DNA from: Oligoflexales bacterium
Lineage (GTDB): Bacteria > Bdellovibrionota_B > Oligoflexia > Oligoflexales > JALZUQ01
DNA length: 64,000 nucleotides
Direction of reading: 5' to 3'
NCBI GenBank assembly: GCA_023301465.1
Contig: JALZUQ010000048.1
Span: 1 to 64,000, forward strand
The translations under genes and the position numbers were made by a program. Under the pieces are notes generated by a model. The model saw only the letters and a list, made by a program, of their open reading frames with translations. It was not told where the DNA came from and made no database searches. Below are positions 44,973 through 55,040 of the stretch, piece by piece (within the stretch, counting starts at the first letter, position 1; every line of letters begins with the position of its first letter).

Positions 44973-45130
44973 AAGTTATTTTTCTCCATTAACTCGTATA
45001 GCCATCATTCTATTCAATCTTACAAAAGGTGCAACAGACAAAAGGCCTCTTTTTGGTCTGAAACCCCATATTTGCCAATAGTTTGAAATCAAAGTATCTT
45101 AAAAACTGATTATTTACTGAGCAGATTAGG

Positions 45131-45946
45131 ATGCTAGCAAACTTGATTGAACAAAATTCACCATTTTTCGATCCTCAAACATCTAAATTTTTGTTTAAGG
45201 GTGGAGTGTTGATAGCGTCTGATATTCATATCCGAGAGCCCAATGATACAAATGCAAATTGTCTTATTAGTGCATTTGAAAAGATGCAGGGTTCTAAGCT
45301 TGATAGTGTTTTTTTCTTAGGTGATATTTTCGACTTCTATTTTGGAGCTCAATCTTTTTTTAATAGAAAATTTTCTTCAGTTTTTTCTAAAATGGGTTTA
45401 CTCACAAAAATTTCTACTGAAGTTTTGTTTATGGAAGGGAATCATGAGTTTGGTAGTAAAAATCTTGAATGTGATCACTTTCATTTTGTGAAAGATAATT
45501 ACCATGTTTATGAATATGCAGGAAAGAAGTTACTGCTATCTCATGGTGATTTATTAAACGCACCTAAGTTATATTTATGGTTTAGGAGTCTTGTTAAATC
45601 TAAGATTTTGCACATGATTGCAAAATGGATTCCGGGATCTTGGTTAGATAAATATGCGTTGACGCACGCGAATTTATCAAGAGGACAAGATAAATATAGA
45701 AAAATCCCTCACCAAAAAATCATTGCAGATGCATTTCATCAGCTTGACTCCTATCAAGCAGATCATTTTATTTTTGGTCATTTTCATTATCCATTTTTTG
45801 AATCTAAAGAGAATAAACATATTTTTTGTTCTCACTCATGGATGAAGCCTAGCTTTTTGTACTACACTCCTGGCGGTAAAGTTTTTCGATTATTCATAAA
45901 CCATGATGGCACACTTCGTTCTTATAAAGCCTTAACTTCAGATTAA
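45131..45946 (+). CDS. calcineurin-like phosphoesterase, LpxH family (UDP-2,3-diacylglucosamine hydrolase-like)
   Basis: 271 residues. Metallophosphoesterase motifs in order: IASDIHI, FFLGDIFDFYFG, FMEGNHE, LSHGD and IFGHFHYP. The GDIFDFYFG form and the GNHE spacing match LpxH, which splits the pyrophosphate of UDP-diacylglucosamine in lipid A synthesis. The length is slightly above the E. coli enzyme. The ribosome-binding site is very close to the ATG, so TTG 45143 is another possible start. It is divergent from acpP. Confidence 0.7.
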   Translation: MLANLIEQNSPFFDPQTSKFLFKGGVLIASDIHIREPNDTNANCLISAFEKMQGSKLDSVFFLGDIFDFYFGAQSFFNRKFSSVFSKMGLLTKISTEVLFMEGNHEFGSKNLECDHFHFVKDNYHVYEYAGKKLLLSHGDLLNAPKLYLWFRSLVKSKILHMIAKWIPGSWLDKYALTHANLSRGQDKYRKIPHQKIIADAFHQLDSYQADHFIFGHFHYPFFESKENKHIFCSHSWMKPSFLYYTPGGKVFRLFINHDGTLRSYKALTSD

Positions 45947-45956
45947 AGATGAAAAA

Positions 45957-45978
45957 CCACAGTTGATCAACACTGTGG
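45957..45978 (+). repeat. hairpin downstream of lpxH-like gene
   Basis: CCACAGT and ACTGTGG form a perfect seven-base-pair stem around TGATCAAC, eleven bases after the lpxH-like stop. There is no T run, so it could be a weak terminator or an mRNA 3' stabiliser. Confidence 0.4.
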
Positions 45979-46054
45979 AAGATTTAAGTATTTGATATTA
46001 ATAGGTTTAAAGTCGTGCCTTTGTAGTAATCTTACTTTTTGCCGATAGTAACTT

Positions 46055-46720
46055 ATGATGAGTTTACACAAATTTAAAAATCATAAAATTTTCTGGGTAT
46101 TATTGCTCTTGGTGTGTTGCAAGCCAGAACAGGACTTTGCCAGCGGTGTACCAAATCAAACAATTGGCTCTTATTCAGCGATAGATGAACAACCAGTTGA
46201 AAGCCCTGAAGTATCAGCCGATGTCATTGATAATGGCTTTGGTGATCAAGGTGAACCGTCTCAACCTTTAAATATTCCTATTGGAGATATTGCTTTACCA
46301 CCAGAACCAACTCCAGAACCTTTGCCACCAGAACCAACTCCAGAACCTTTATCGCCAGTTACTACCATAGTGCCTACGGCAACTCCTGTGCCGACACCAA
46401 AAAGGCAGTTTTCGTTTGTTGCAAGAGTTGATGCACCATTTAGTGGTGGGGCATTGACAAGTATTCCTTCAACATTGAGTTGTAATAAAACAAGCGTGTC
46501 GAAATGTTCTGCACAGTTTGATGAAGGAACTACTGTTCAGTTGTTCATGCCGACTAAAATATTTGTTGCAAACCTTCTGGGAAGGTCTGGGTTTTTAAAT
46601 TACACAGGTTTTTGGTGGTGTAATGGTCAAAGAATTGGTGGTGTTTTAACTAGTAGAGGTGCTTCTTTAACGATTAAAATGGATCGCAACTGGAGTTGTG
46701 GTGCTTTACACAACTTCTGA
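46055..46720 (+). CDS. Pro-rich lipoprotein of unknown function
   Basis: 221 residues. The signal peptide ends in LLLVCC (lipobox-like). A Pro/Glu/Thr-rich spacer with a duplicated PPEPTPEPL unit follows, then a C-terminal domain of about 90 residues containing four cysteines and aromatic residues (TGFWWCNGQ). The spacer probably lifts the C-terminal domain off the membrane. It ends five bases from the convergent phospholipase-like gene. No family recognised. Confidence 0.55.
   Translation: MMSLHKFKNHKIFWVLLLLVCCKPEQDFASGVPNQTIGSYSAIDEQPVESPEVSADVIDNGFGDQGEPSQPLNIPIGDIALPPEPTPEPLPPEPTPEPLSPVTTIVPTATPVPTPKRQFSFVARVDAPFSGGALTSIPSTLSCNKTSVSKCSAQFDEGTTVQLFMPTKIFVANLLGRSGFLNYTGFWWCNGQRIGGVLTSRGASLTIKMDRNWSCGALHNF
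46298..46351. repeat. 27-bp tandem duplication
   Basis: Two adjacent 27-base copies of ccaccagaaccaactccaga plus ccttt(g/a), differing at only one base or so, encode the duplicated PPEPTPEPL spacer. Confidence 0.9.
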
Positions 46721-46725
46721 CTTAT

Positions 46726-47838
46726 TTATTCAGTTCTGGTGCCCAAAAACATAATGGCAAGTGGCATAAGTAAAATTATTATCAACATAATTGAAGATTT
46801 CTGATGATTGCTCCCAAGAACTCCACATAATGAAATAGAAATAGGTTCAGTGATGTCTTTCATCGAAAAAGAACGCCAAGAAACATCGCAATACTGATTG
46901 CTTAAATCACAACCTTCACGAAGATTATAAATATCATCTAAGGCATCATTAATAGAGGTAGGATTAAAAACTTCCTCCTCACTTGTTTGCACAATAGCAG
47001 AAAAAATAGCAGCAGTACTTCTTCTTGCGGCAGCAAAACGTAAAGCGTCAAAAGTAACGTTAATATCGCATTGATCAAGTCTTTCAGAGTGCCCCGGTCC
47101 ATCTCTACCTTCATTGTGCTTGCCTGTCACAATATCTGCATAATTTGCTACAGAAATCAGTTGTAAGTCATCATCTCGTATTGAATGTGCGTAAGAGTCT
47201 TGAATAGTATGGGCGATTTGTCCGAGAATAAAAGCAGGGTTATATACCGATATTTCAACTTCTCCATAAAAGGGGAATGTCCATATTGTTCTGGGTTGGG
47301 AATCTTGTTGATTATTGATGTACTTATGAATTTTTTTAGCAAGAGTTAGAATATGTTCACGAAATTCTTTGACCGCTTGGATATTGCCATCAATGCCATC
47401 ATGGGTAGACCGACGAAGAGAATGTTGAATTTGGTTCTCATCACGAATATGAAGGCTTCTTGTCTCATTAAACTTTATTATTGCTATTCCTTGAGTATCA
47501 GGAAAACGTACTCCAGCTACAAAAGAAGATATAACAAATCTTTCTAATAGCGGACTATTTTTTACATCAAACGTTTTTGTCACTTTATTGGTAAAGGCTA
47601 CACTTCCTTTATCTATATCAATATTATCTTGTAGTGCTAAATCAAAAAGAGGTTCTAAAATATCTAAGCCATCAATATCATCATCTGCAGAGTATGGAGA
47701 GTCTAATACATCCAAAGCAGCTAAAGTAATTTTTTCATGACAAGGTTCGGTTTGAGGTGTGAGAATTTGAAAAGCTAAAGCATGACTTGAGCATATCACT
47801 ATAATAATCAAGGCAATTAATCTTTGAATCTGTCTCAT
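46726..47838 (-). CDS. exported zinc-dependent phospholipase C/S1-P1-like hydrolase with C-terminal membrane tail
   Basis: 370 residues with a signal peptide ending HALA. PCHEKIT near the mature N terminus and FILGQIAHTIQDSYAHSIRDD, then GRDGPGHSERLD, give a His/Asp-rich pattern like zinc-dependent phospholipase C and S1/P1 folds. The C terminus is LCG, a polar stretch, a hydrophobic helix (IMLIIILLMPLAIMFL) and GTRTE, similar to the tail of the protease at 1871-2986. It overlaps the upstream envelope gene by four bases. Substrate (lipid or nucleic acid) unknown. Confidence 0.6.
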   Translation of the reverse strand: MRQIQRLIALIIIVICSSHALAFQILTPQTEPCHEKITLAALDVLDSPYSADDDIDGLDILEPLFDLALQDNIDIDKGSVAFTNKVTKTFDVKNSPLLERFVISSFVAGVRFPDTQGIAIIKFNETRSLHIRDENQIQHSLRRSTHDGIDGNIQAVKEFREHILTLAKKIHKYINNQQDSQPRTIWTFPFYGEVEISVYNPAFILGQIAHTIQDSYAHSIRDDDLQLISVANYADIVTGKHNEGRDGPGHSERLDQCDINVTFDALRFAAARRSTAAIFSAIVQTSEEEVFNPTSINDALDDIYNLREGCDLSNQYCDVSWRSFSMKDITEPISISLCGVLGSNHQKSSIMLIIILLMPLAIMFLGTRTE

Positions 47839-48500
47839 TGAAAGCTATACTCCAAACTTAATACCGATAAATAATGAAATGCTAAAAGCGGTATCCCTGT
47901 TGTTACGGGTGCAACAATGTCTAAAGTTAATGGAGTAAACTCAATGACTGATTTGTCTGTAATTGGCCACCTTAGTGAGGTAGGCCTGACATCAACAAAC
48001 CAGCCTTTTTCACCCGGTTCATCGATATCAGTTGGTGATAATAATACACTCATACCTGCAGAAATAGAAAACCTAATTCGGCCTAAAAATAAAAGTGCTT
48101 CATAACCAAAACCAATATTTAATAAATCAATATGTGTATCATCTAATGTAAAATCAGAGATACGGTCTTCTTCTATAATGGCAAAAATGCCTTGAGACTT
48201 GTGTCTGTACCCAAACATAATGCCCGGGACAAGTCTTCCTCCAAATACATCATTACGTGCATCAAAAATAGCTCCACCTAGTTGAATTTGAGCCCAATAC
48301 GCATTGGTGAAGAGGGCTGATTCAAGAGTGGAAAATTCATTTCGATGCTTTTGGGTTTCGTCAACTTCAGTTAATTGAAATCTTGTGCTTCCTATTTTTT
48401 TTGACGTAGGTTTAGTCTCTTGAGAGAAACCAATACAAGTATAGAAAAGGCTAGAAAAGACAAATAAAATTTTAGAAATAGTATTAATGTGCGTTTTCAG
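47835..48500 (-). CDS. exported envelope protein with probable CTG start
   Basis: The track ORF begins at ATG 48218, but the same frame stays open upstream and encodes a signal peptide (ISKILFVFSSLFYTCIGFSQ) and about 70 mature residues. The in-frame stop upstream is at 48512-48514, and the only plausible start after it is CTG 48500 with AGGAG six bases before. No ATG, GTG or TTG fits. The 221-residue product has alternating beta-like segments and ends LSLEYSFQ, with a terminal Phe region typical of outer-membrane beta-barrels. It is coupled to genes on both sides. Confidence 0.65.
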   Translation of the reverse strand: MKTHINTISKILFVFSSLFYTCIGFSQETKPTSKKIGSTRFQLTEVDETQKHRNEFSTLESALFTNAYWAQIQLGGAIFDARNDVFGGRLVPGIMFGYRHKSQGIFAIIEEDRISDFTLDDTHIDLLNIGFGYEALLFLGRIRFSISAGMSVLLSPTDIDEPGEKGWFVDVRPTSLRWPITDKSVIEFTPLTLDIVAPVTTGIPLLAFHYLSVLSLEYSFQ

Positions 48501-49092
48501 TTGAATCTCCTAATAGAGACCTAGCAAAATCGAAAGCTTTTTTGATGTCAGGAATATGATTTACGTTTGGAACAATTTGCATGTACCTAATAATACCTTT
48601 GCGGTCGATAACAATCACACCTCGCGTCAGTACTTTTTCACTTTTAATAAGTAAACCTGATTTTTTTCCAAACCTAAGAGACTTTGAATCAGAAAAATAG
48701 TTTAAGTTATTTAAGCCAGCTTCATTTGCAAAATCATCCATAACCTTTTGTGGGTTACGGCTAATTACAATTTTTTCTATGTTATTTCCTAAAGAAGTCT
48801 CCTTACTTAACAGGTGGGTCTGAGCTTCACAAGTGGGTGTTGTGATGTCGGGAATGATATTTAAAATAGCAACTTTACCGTTGTTTTTTAGCCGAAGGCT
48901 TTTTGCTTTTTTAAGCAAGTTATCTCCGATAGATAAGCTACCTTTCGCTAAAGATAGTTTTTCTTTTCCTAGAAAGACAAACGTTCCCGGTTTTACCGTA
49001 TCATGTGAAGTAATATAAGAAGATACTTCATGTTGGTTGGTGATACATGAAATCAAACTGAGACTAAGTACAAAAACCAATACGTGAAACAC
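48484..49092 (-). CDS. lipoprotein thiol peroxidase (Tpx-like)
   Basis: 202 residues. The signal peptide ends LSLISC, a lipobox. The mature part follows the Tpx/peroxiredoxin layout: VKPGTFVFLGK, then ILNIIPDITTPTCEAQT with the peroxidatic Cys, and a late strand GVIVIDRKGIIRYMQIV. Tpx is normally soluble, so a membrane-anchored version is unusual. It is the first gene of a three-gene overlapping set with an envelope protein and a zinc hydrolase. Confidence 0.78.
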   Translation of the reverse strand: MFHVLVFVLSLSLISCITNQHEVSSYITSHDTVKPGTFVFLGKEKLSLAKGSLSIGDNLLKKAKSLRLKNNGKVAILNIIPDITTPTCEAQTHLLSKETSLGNNIEKIVISRNPQKVMDDFANEAGLNNLNYFSDSKSLRFGKKSGLLIKSEKVLTRGVIVIDRKGIIRYMQIVPNVNHIPDIKKAFDFARSLLGDSTENAH

Positions 49093-49292
49093 AATGACTC
49101 CTGAATAAAATTTAACTTTATGGAAAGATTACTTTATTTTACTTTAATCTATGAAAATGATCTAGTGGGCAGAAACTCTCATTAGGCACTTTACATAGTC
49201 CTCAACAAAGACGATCTATTTGTTGAGAGTTAAAGTTATTGAGTATGTTCTCTATGAATTTAGTTTGTAGTCCTTGCTAGAGAGGCCGTTGG

Positions 49293-49982
49293 CTAGTCTT
49301 TTTGTGTTGATATGACTAAAGACTCAATACTTTGTTCCTCAGAAATTTGTATTGAATACTCTGTTGGAACGCTTTTTTTTGTTGTTTCACCAATGCAATG
49401 TAATTCTATCAGATTGGTATTTGGGAGATTAATAGAAAAAAAATGACGAACAGCAGATGGTGAAGCGAATGCTATTTTGTATTTTTTTTCTGGTTGGAGT
49501 CTAAGCTTACTTTGTATGGGGTTTGAATTCTTATATAAAGCTATGTGTTCAATTTGTTGAAAACCTTTCTTTTGAAAAGCCTCGACTATATTAAATGCGG
49601 GTTTATCAACCCCACAGAAAGCAATTTTTGAGTCTAGTGGAAGCTGTTCTATGAGATGTTTAGCAAGGTCTTTTCCATTTTTACAATGGGGAACTAAAGA
49701 AGGTGTTCGAAATTCATTAATTTTCTTTGAGACCTCTTGTCCAAAACACCAAACTTTCACATCAGGGTGACAGAAAATCTCCCACCAATTTTTATGGTGT
49801 TGTAAACAATTAACTGTAAATTTTGATGTAATAATCATATTTTTCACAGAAGTAGCTGTAGGAATATCGCACAGTTCTTCTTGTTGAATGCAAGGGTAGT
49901 GGTGGACAGAGCTTTTATCGGCAAAAAGTTTTTTGTCCTTTTCCCAGTCAGCTACGCTTCTTGTCCAAATAATTTCATGCAT
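49293..49982 (-). CDS. hemD: uroporphyrinogen-III synthase-like protein
   Basis: 229 residues with the two-lobed HemD pattern: IIWTRSVADWEKD at the N terminus, NMIITSKFTVNCL, and IAFASPSAVRHFF...LHCIGETTKKSV near the end. HemD proteins are highly divergent, so the assignment rests on these short motifs. It would close hydroxymethylbilane to uroporphyrinogen III in heme synthesis. It is a single gene with no hemC nearby. Confidence 0.65.
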   Translation of the reverse strand: MHEIIWTRSVADWEKDKKLFADKSSVHHYPCIQQEELCDIPTATSVKNMIITSKFTVNCLQHHKNWWEIFCHPDVKVWCFGQEVSKKINEFRTPSLVPHCKNGKDLAKHLIEQLPLDSKIAFCGVDKPAFNIVEAFQKKGFQQIEHIALYKNSNPIQSKLRLQPEKKYKIAFASPSAVRHFFSINLPNTNLIELHCIGETTKKSVPTEYSIQISEEQSIESLVISTQKD

Positions 49983-50068
49983 AAAGTAAGTGTAGCATGA
50001 AATGATAAATCACTAGAAATTTGTGACTCATATTGTATATTTTATAGATCTAATCACAGGAATATATC

Positions 50069-51601
50069 ATGGAATTTTTAAAAAATTTAGGCATTGAATC
50101 TGTTAACCAAGGTTATTGTACAGGGCAAATATTTGGAGGTGGAACCGATAAGGAGCTACGCACGATCCACTCTCCTGTAGATGGTAAAGAAATTGCAAAA
50201 GTAGCGATGGCAAACGACCAAGACTATGAGCTTGTTATGGATTCTGCAAAAGCTGCATTTCCAATGTGGAGGCATACACCTGCCCCAAAGCGTGGTGAGA
50301 TTGTACGGCAACTAGGTAATAAACTTCGTGATTATAAGCATGATCTTGGTTCATTGGTTTCCTATGAAATGGGAAAAAGTCTTCAAGAGGGGCTAGGTGA
50401 AGTTCAAGAGATGATAGATATATGTGATTTTGCGGTAGGTCTTTCCAGGCAACTTTATGGTTTGACTATGCACTCAGAGCGAGAAGAGCACAGAATGTAT
50501 GAACAATGGCACCCTTATGGAGTGGTCGGAATTATCTCTGCATTTAATTTTCCCGTCGCTGTTTGGGCGTGGAACTCTGCAATTGCTGCAGTGTGTGGAA
50601 ATGTTTCTATCTGGAAACCCTCAGAGAAAACTCCATTAACTGCGTTAGCTTGTTTTAAAATTTTTGGTCAAGTTCTCAAAGATAATAATCTACCAGAAGG
50701 GATCATGAGTGTTATCGTAGGTGATGGACCAACCATTGGCGAAAAAATGACTGCAGATAGAAGAGTACCTCTGGTTTCAGCAACCGGCTCTTGTAGAATG
50801 GGTGCTAGAGTTGGTGGAGTGGTTGCAAGTAGGTTTGGTAGTACCATTTTAGAGTTAGGTGGAAATAATGCGATTATCCTAACAAAAAATGCAGACTTAA
50901 AACTGGCTTTACCAGCGATGGTTTTCGGTGCAGTTGGAACTGCCGGACAAAGGTGTACTTCCACCAGAAGGCTTATTATTCATGAGAGTATTTACGACCA
51001 AGTAAAATCAGTCATGTTAAAAGCATATGAAGGTATCAAGGTTGGTGATCCTCTGGATGAAAATACTCATGTTGGTCCTCTCATTGATCATGATGCTGTC
51101 AAAGCAATGCAAACCACTTTATCTAAAGTTCAAGAAGAGGGTGGTAAGCTGATTGTTGGTGGAGAAGTTTTAGAAGGAAAAGGTTATGAGTCTGGATGTT
51201 ACGTAAAACCAGCAATCGTAGAAGCCAAAAATGAGTACCATATGGTTCAAGAAGAAACCTTTGCTCCAATCTTATACCTGTTAAAGTATAGTGGTGACGT
51301 TAGCAATGCGATTGCCATTCAAAATGATGTAGTGCAAGGCCTTTCATCAGCCATTTTTACTGAAAACCTTAAAGAGGCAGAACAGTTTCTTTCTGCTTGG
51401 GGCTCTGATTGTGGGATTGCAAATGTAAATATTGGGACATCTGGTGCAGAGATTGGCGGTGCTTTTGGTGGAGAAAAAGATACTGGCGGTGGCCGAGAAT
51501 CAGGTTCTGACTCTTGGAAAGCGTACATGCGTCGTCAAACGAATACGATAAACTATAGTGATGAGCTTCCTTTAGCTCAAGGGATCAAGTTTGATCTTTA
51601 A
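50069..51601 (+). CDS. aldehyde dehydrogenase family 7 (alpha-aminoadipic semialdehyde/P6C dehydrogenase type)
   Basis: 510 residues. It has the ALDH core (ISAFNFPVAVWAWN, ILELGGNNAII with the base Glu, GTAGQRCTSTRRL with the catalytic Cys). The C-terminal stretch GEKDTGGGRESGSDSWK followed by MRRQTNTINYS is characteristic of ALDH7/antiquitin. Known members oxidise alpha-aminoadipate semialdehyde in lysine breakdown. It ends at a strong terminator. Confidence 0.93.
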   Translation: MEFLKNLGIESVNQGYCTGQIFGGGTDKELRTIHSPVDGKEIAKVAMANDQDYELVMDSAKAAFPMWRHTPAPKRGEIVRQLGNKLRDYKHDLGSLVSYEMGKSLQEGLGEVQEMIDICDFAVGLSRQLYGLTMHSEREEHRMYEQWHPYGVVGIISAFNFPVAVWAWNSAIAAVCGNVSIWKPSEKTPLTALACFKIFGQVLKDNNLPEGIMSVIVGDGPTIGEKMTADRRVPLVSATGSCRMGARVGGVVASRFGSTILELGGNNAIILTKNADLKLALPAMVFGAVGTAGQRCTSTRRLIIHESIYDQVKSVMLKAYEGIKVGDPLDENTHVGPLIDHDAVKAMQTTLSKVQEEGGKLIVGGEVLEGKGYESGCYVKPAIVEAKNEYHMVQEETFAPILYLLKYSGDVSNAIAIQNDVVQGLSSAIFTENLKEAEQFLSAWGSDCGIANVNIGTSGAEIGGAFGGEKDTGGGRESGSDSWKAYMRRQTNTINYSDELPLAQGIKFDL

Positions 51602-51622
51602 CGATCATTTTTTGATATCACT

Positions 51623-51655
51623 AGGCCGAAGCACTTTTTGCTTCGGCCTTTTTTT
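51623..51655 (+). terminator. terminator of the ALDH7 gene
   Basis: Perfect 11-base-pair stem AGGCCGAAGCA / TGCTTCGGCCT with a five-base loop, then a T tract. It is 22 bases after the stop codon. Confidence 0.95.
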
Positions 51656-51890
51656 ATTGTGTCATTAAATCTTGAGCTAGTTTTTTGACAGCAAGTTGGT
51701 TTGAAGAAAGACTCATGATCACCCGGGTTAGTTAAATGTTGACTATTTAGCTTCTCAAAAATTTAACAAATTCGTGATGAAAAACCAGCTTAAACCTTTA
51801 GGTGGGTAGCTTGTTTAAGATGCGTGCAAATCTAAGGCATAGGTTATAAATCCGATAGATTGGAGTATGATTTTGTGCTAGATAATAAGC

Positions 51891-52130
51891 ATGCGGTTTA
51901 AAATAGAAGTCAAATTAAAGCCAGAGGTACTAGATCCAGAAGGTCGTGCCATTTTGCATATGGTACATGGTCAAGGTTTAGATAAAATACGCCACATTGC
52001 CGCTTATAAAACATTTTTAGTCGACGTAGAAGATGGGCATCCAAACCCAAGAGAAGCGGCTGAGCAAATCGCAAAAGACTACCTTACAAACCCAGTTTCC
52101 CATACTTACAGCATTACTGAGGACCACTAA
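51891..52130 (+). CDS. purS: phosphoribosylformylglycinamidine synthase subunit PurS
   Basis: 79-residue linker subunit of the three-part FGAM synthase. It shows VKLKPEVLDPEGRAI and the C-terminal pattern of the family. Its stop overlaps the purQ ATG by one base. The 235-base region before it holds no recognisable purine riboswitch. Confidence 0.93.
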   Translation: MRFKIEVKLKPEVLDPEGRAILHMVHGQGLDKIRHIAAYKTFLVDVEDGHPNPREAAEQIAKDYLTNPVSHTYSITEDH

Positions 52131-52792
52131 TGTCAATACAAATAGGCATCTTACAGTTTCCGGGCTCTAACTGCGATGGCGACTGTAAGTCTGCCCTTGA
52201 TTTGTTTGAGGGAGTAAAATCCTCTTTTGTTTGGCACACTGCTACTGACCTGTCGAAATATGACGGTATTGTGATACCCGGAGGATTTAGTTACGGCGAT
52301 TATTTGCGGTCCGGTGCAATGGCATCGTACTCACCAGCTGTTTCAAGTCTCAAGAATTTTGGAGAGAGAAAACCTGTTTTTGGAATTTGTAACGGTTTTC
52401 AAGTTTTAACGGAGTCCGGATTATTGCCGGGAGCACTGCTGAGAAACAGCAATCAAAAGTTTATATGCAAATGGGTTGAACTCCAAACCACATCTGGACA
52501 AAGTGCAATACAAAAAGAGAATCTAGGAAACTTAAAGATGCCTGTTGCTCATGGAGAAGGGCGTTACTACATTGACCAAGATGGACTAAATACACTCAAA
52601 AAAAACAATCAAATTCTTTTTAAATACTCAAAAGATATAAATGGCTCAACGGATCTGATTGCTGGAATTACCAATGTTAGGGGTAATATTATTGGAATGA
52701 TGCCTCACCCAGAACGCTCCGCAGTTAAAAATATTCATGGGTGTGACGACGGTTTTAAGGTTTGGAAAACATTTATAAGCATGTGTGGGTAA
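52130..52792 (+). CDS. purQ: phosphoribosylformylglycinamidine synthase subunit PurQ (glutamine amidotransferase)
   Basis: Class I glutamine amidotransferase that gives ammonia to PurL. It shows [22 protein letters not shown], the catalytic Cys in GICNGFQ and His/Glu in PHPERS. 220 residues. The gene overlaps purS and slightly overlaps the region before purL. Confidence 0.97.
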   Translation: MSIQIGILQFPGSNCDGDCKSALDLFEGVKSSFVWHTATDLSKYDGIVIPGGFSYGDYLRSGAMASYSPAVSSLKNFGERKPVFGICNGFQVLTESGLLPGALLRNSNQKFICKWVELQTTSGQSAIQKENLGNLKMPVAHGEGRYYIDQDGLNTLKKNNQILFKYSKDINGSTDLIAGITNVRGNIIGMMPHPERSAVKNIHGCDDGFKVWKTFISMCG

Positions 52793-52796
52793 TCAA

Positions 52797-55040
52797 ATGT
52801 CAATATCACTAGAGTCATTAAAAAACACCCCTAGGGGAGAGTCTGCAGATTTTAGCAATGAAGCCTCTCGCAAACAACTGATTCAAGAGCACAAAATCAA
52901 TGAATCCGAATATGAAACCATGATGGATATTGCCGGTAGAGTTCCCACCATGGCTGAATTAGGTGTGTTTTCAAGTATGTGGAGCGAGCATTGTAGTTAT
53001 AAATCTTCAAAGGTTCACCTGAGTAGATTACTAACTGAGGGCGAGCAAGTTGTCGTAGGGCCCGGCGAAAACGCAGGTGTTGTCCACATTGAAGATGATG
53101 CTTGTATTGCCTTTAAGATGGAAAGCCACAACCACCCGAGTTTCCTTGCTCCTTATCAAGGTGCTGCAACTGGTGTGGGTGGTATTTTACGTGATGTTTT
53201 TTGTATGGGTGCAAGGCCAATTGCAAACTTAAACTGTTTACGTTTTGGCAATAAAAGTCTCAAAAAAACAAAATACCTACTGGATAAAGCAGTAGACGGT
53301 ATTGGTGATTACGGAAATTGCGTGGGTATTCCTACCGTTGGTGGACAAATTGAGTTTGATGACAGTTACAATGGGAACTGTCTTGTGAACGCAATGACTA
53401 TTGGTCTGATTGATAAACAAAATATCTTTAAAGGTTACGCTTCTGGAGTTGGAAACTATTTAATCTACGCTGGGTCTGCAACAGGTCGTGATGGTATCCA
53501 CGGTGCGACTATGGCGTCCGATAGCTTTGATTCATCAAGTAGTGGAAACCAAATGACCATTCAGGTTGGCGACCCGTTTGCAGAAAAAATCTTATTAGAA
53601 GCGACACTTGAACTCCTAAAAAAGAACTTAGTCGTGGGGCTTCAAGATATGGGAGCAGCAGGTCTAACATCTTCAAGTTTTGAAATGGCAGACCGTGCAA
53701 ATATGGGTTTGTTTTTAAACCTTGATAAGGTTCCCGTTCGAGCAAGCCAAATGACTGCCTACGAACTTTTATTATCTGAATCTCAAGAAAGGATGTTGTT
53801 TGTCATCAAGCCATCTGATTGGGATGCTGTTAAAGCTGTCTTATCAAAGTGGGAAATCGCTCATGATCTTATTGGAGAAGTGACGGATACTAAGCGTTTA
53901 CAAGCGACTTATCAGGGAAAACTAGAAGTAGATCTTCCTGTGAAACCTCTGACTGATAAGGCTCCAAAGTACAGCCGTCCCATGAAAGAGCAAAAACGCA
54001 TTGTGGGTTCCGACGCTTCAGGTATTATTCAAAAAATCAAAGAAACTGGTTACAATAATCTTCTCCAAAAAATACTTGGTTATAAAAAGGATCATAAAGC
54101 AATCACCGAACGTTACGATCGTCATATTGGTTTTAATACGGTTTTAAATAGTGATCATGGTGGAGCTGCAGTTGTGGCACTTCGATCTCCACTCACCTCC
54201 AATGAGCATTGTGGTGTAGGGGTAACTGCTGGTTGTCTTCATAGGCACTGCCAAGTGGATCCATTTTGGGGGTCCTTTATGACAGTTCTCAGTCAGGCAA
54301 GAGAAATGTCTGCTGCAGGAGTTACTCCATTAGCAATCACAGATTGTTTGAACTTTGGTAACCCAGAAAATCCTGCGGTTATGGATGATTTTTCTAAATC
54401 AGTGGATGGTCTCAATGCAATTTGCGGTTATTTAAATACTCCAGTGGTGAGTGGAAATGTCAGTTTATATAATGAAACAGACCAAACTTCTATTTACCCA
54501 ACTCCTATGATTGGAATGGTAGGAAAAATAAAAGACTACCGAAATGCTAGGCCAGCTATTTTTAATGACCCAAACAAAAAAGTTTATTTATTAAAACCAA
54601 ATACAACCCCAAATTTTGGTGGGTCTGTTGCCCTGCATATGATGGGACTTAAGCCAGAAAATCATACTTTAACTCCAATCGTTATTGATAAAGAAGTACA
54701 GGTACTAGATTGGGTTCGTCGTGCAAAGCTTGAAGTTTGTAGGCCAATATCACCAAGTGGTGTAATGGCAACATTATCAAAAATGATTCTACCTAATGAT
54801 TTTGGTTTTCAATCAAATGAGTTAGGGCTCGAAGATGTAGACAAAGAGTCTTTTTTATTTGGTGATATGCAAGGAGGTTATCTCATGAGTTTTCAAGAAG
54901 ACAAGCTTCCAGATTTTCCTTACGAAGGTTATGAAATTATCGAACTTGGTGCGATAACCAAAGATCCTCAGTTTCACTTTGCAGGATATAGTCTTTCGGT
55001 CTCAGAGTTAAAAACATCTTTTTGCGGAGAGTTGGTTTGA
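52797..55040 (+). CDS. purL: phosphoribosylformylglycinamidine synthase subunit PurL (small type)
   Basis: ATP-dependent FGAM synthase, 747 residues: the small PurL that needs PurS and PurQ, not the fused gamma-proteobacterial form. It shows [20 protein letters not shown] and [10 protein letters not shown] in the first half and repeats the fold in the second. ATG 52797 is used; GTG 52785 lies within purQ. The purF start overlaps its stop (TTGA). Confidence 0.97.
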   Translation: MSISLESLKNTPRGESADFSNEASRKQLIQEHKINESEYETMMDIAGRVPTMAELGVFSSMWSEHCSYKSSKVHLSRLLTEGEQVVVGPGENAGVVHIEDDACIAFKMESHNHPSFLAPYQGAATGVGGILRDVFCMGARPIANLNCLRFGNKSLKKTKYLLDKAVDGIGDYGNCVGIPTVGGQIEFDDSYNGNCLVNAMTIGLIDKQNIFKGYASGVGNYLIYAGSATGRDGIHGATMASDSFDSSSSGNQMTIQVGDPFAEKILLEATLELLKKNLVVGLQDMGAAGLTSSSFEMADRANMGLFLNLDKVPVRASQMTAYELLLSESQERMLFVIKPSDWDAVKAVLSKWEIAHDLIGEVTDTKRLQATYQGKLEVDLPVKPLTDKAPKYSRPMKEQKRIVGSDASGIIQKIKETGYNNLLQKILGYKKDHKAITERYDRHIGFNTVLNSDHGGAAVVALRSPLTSNEHCGVGVTAGCLHRHCQVDPFWGSFMTVLSQAREMSAAGVTPLAITDCLNFGNPENPAVMDDFSKSVDGLNAICGYLNTPVVSGNVSLYNETDQTSIYPTPMIGMVGKIKDYRNARPAIFNDPNKKVYLLKPNTTPNFGGSVALHMMGLKPENHTLTPIVIDKEVQVLDWVRRAKLEVCRPISPSGVMATLSKMILPNDFGFQSNELGLEDVDKESFLFGDMQGGYLMSFQEDKLPDFPYEGYEIIELGAITKDPQFHFAGYSLSVSELKTSFCGELV

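Noticed and set aside
51660-51890. A purine riboswitch or PurR site before purS.
   Set aside because: The conserved purine-aptamer core is not visible and no PurR-like palindrome stands out.
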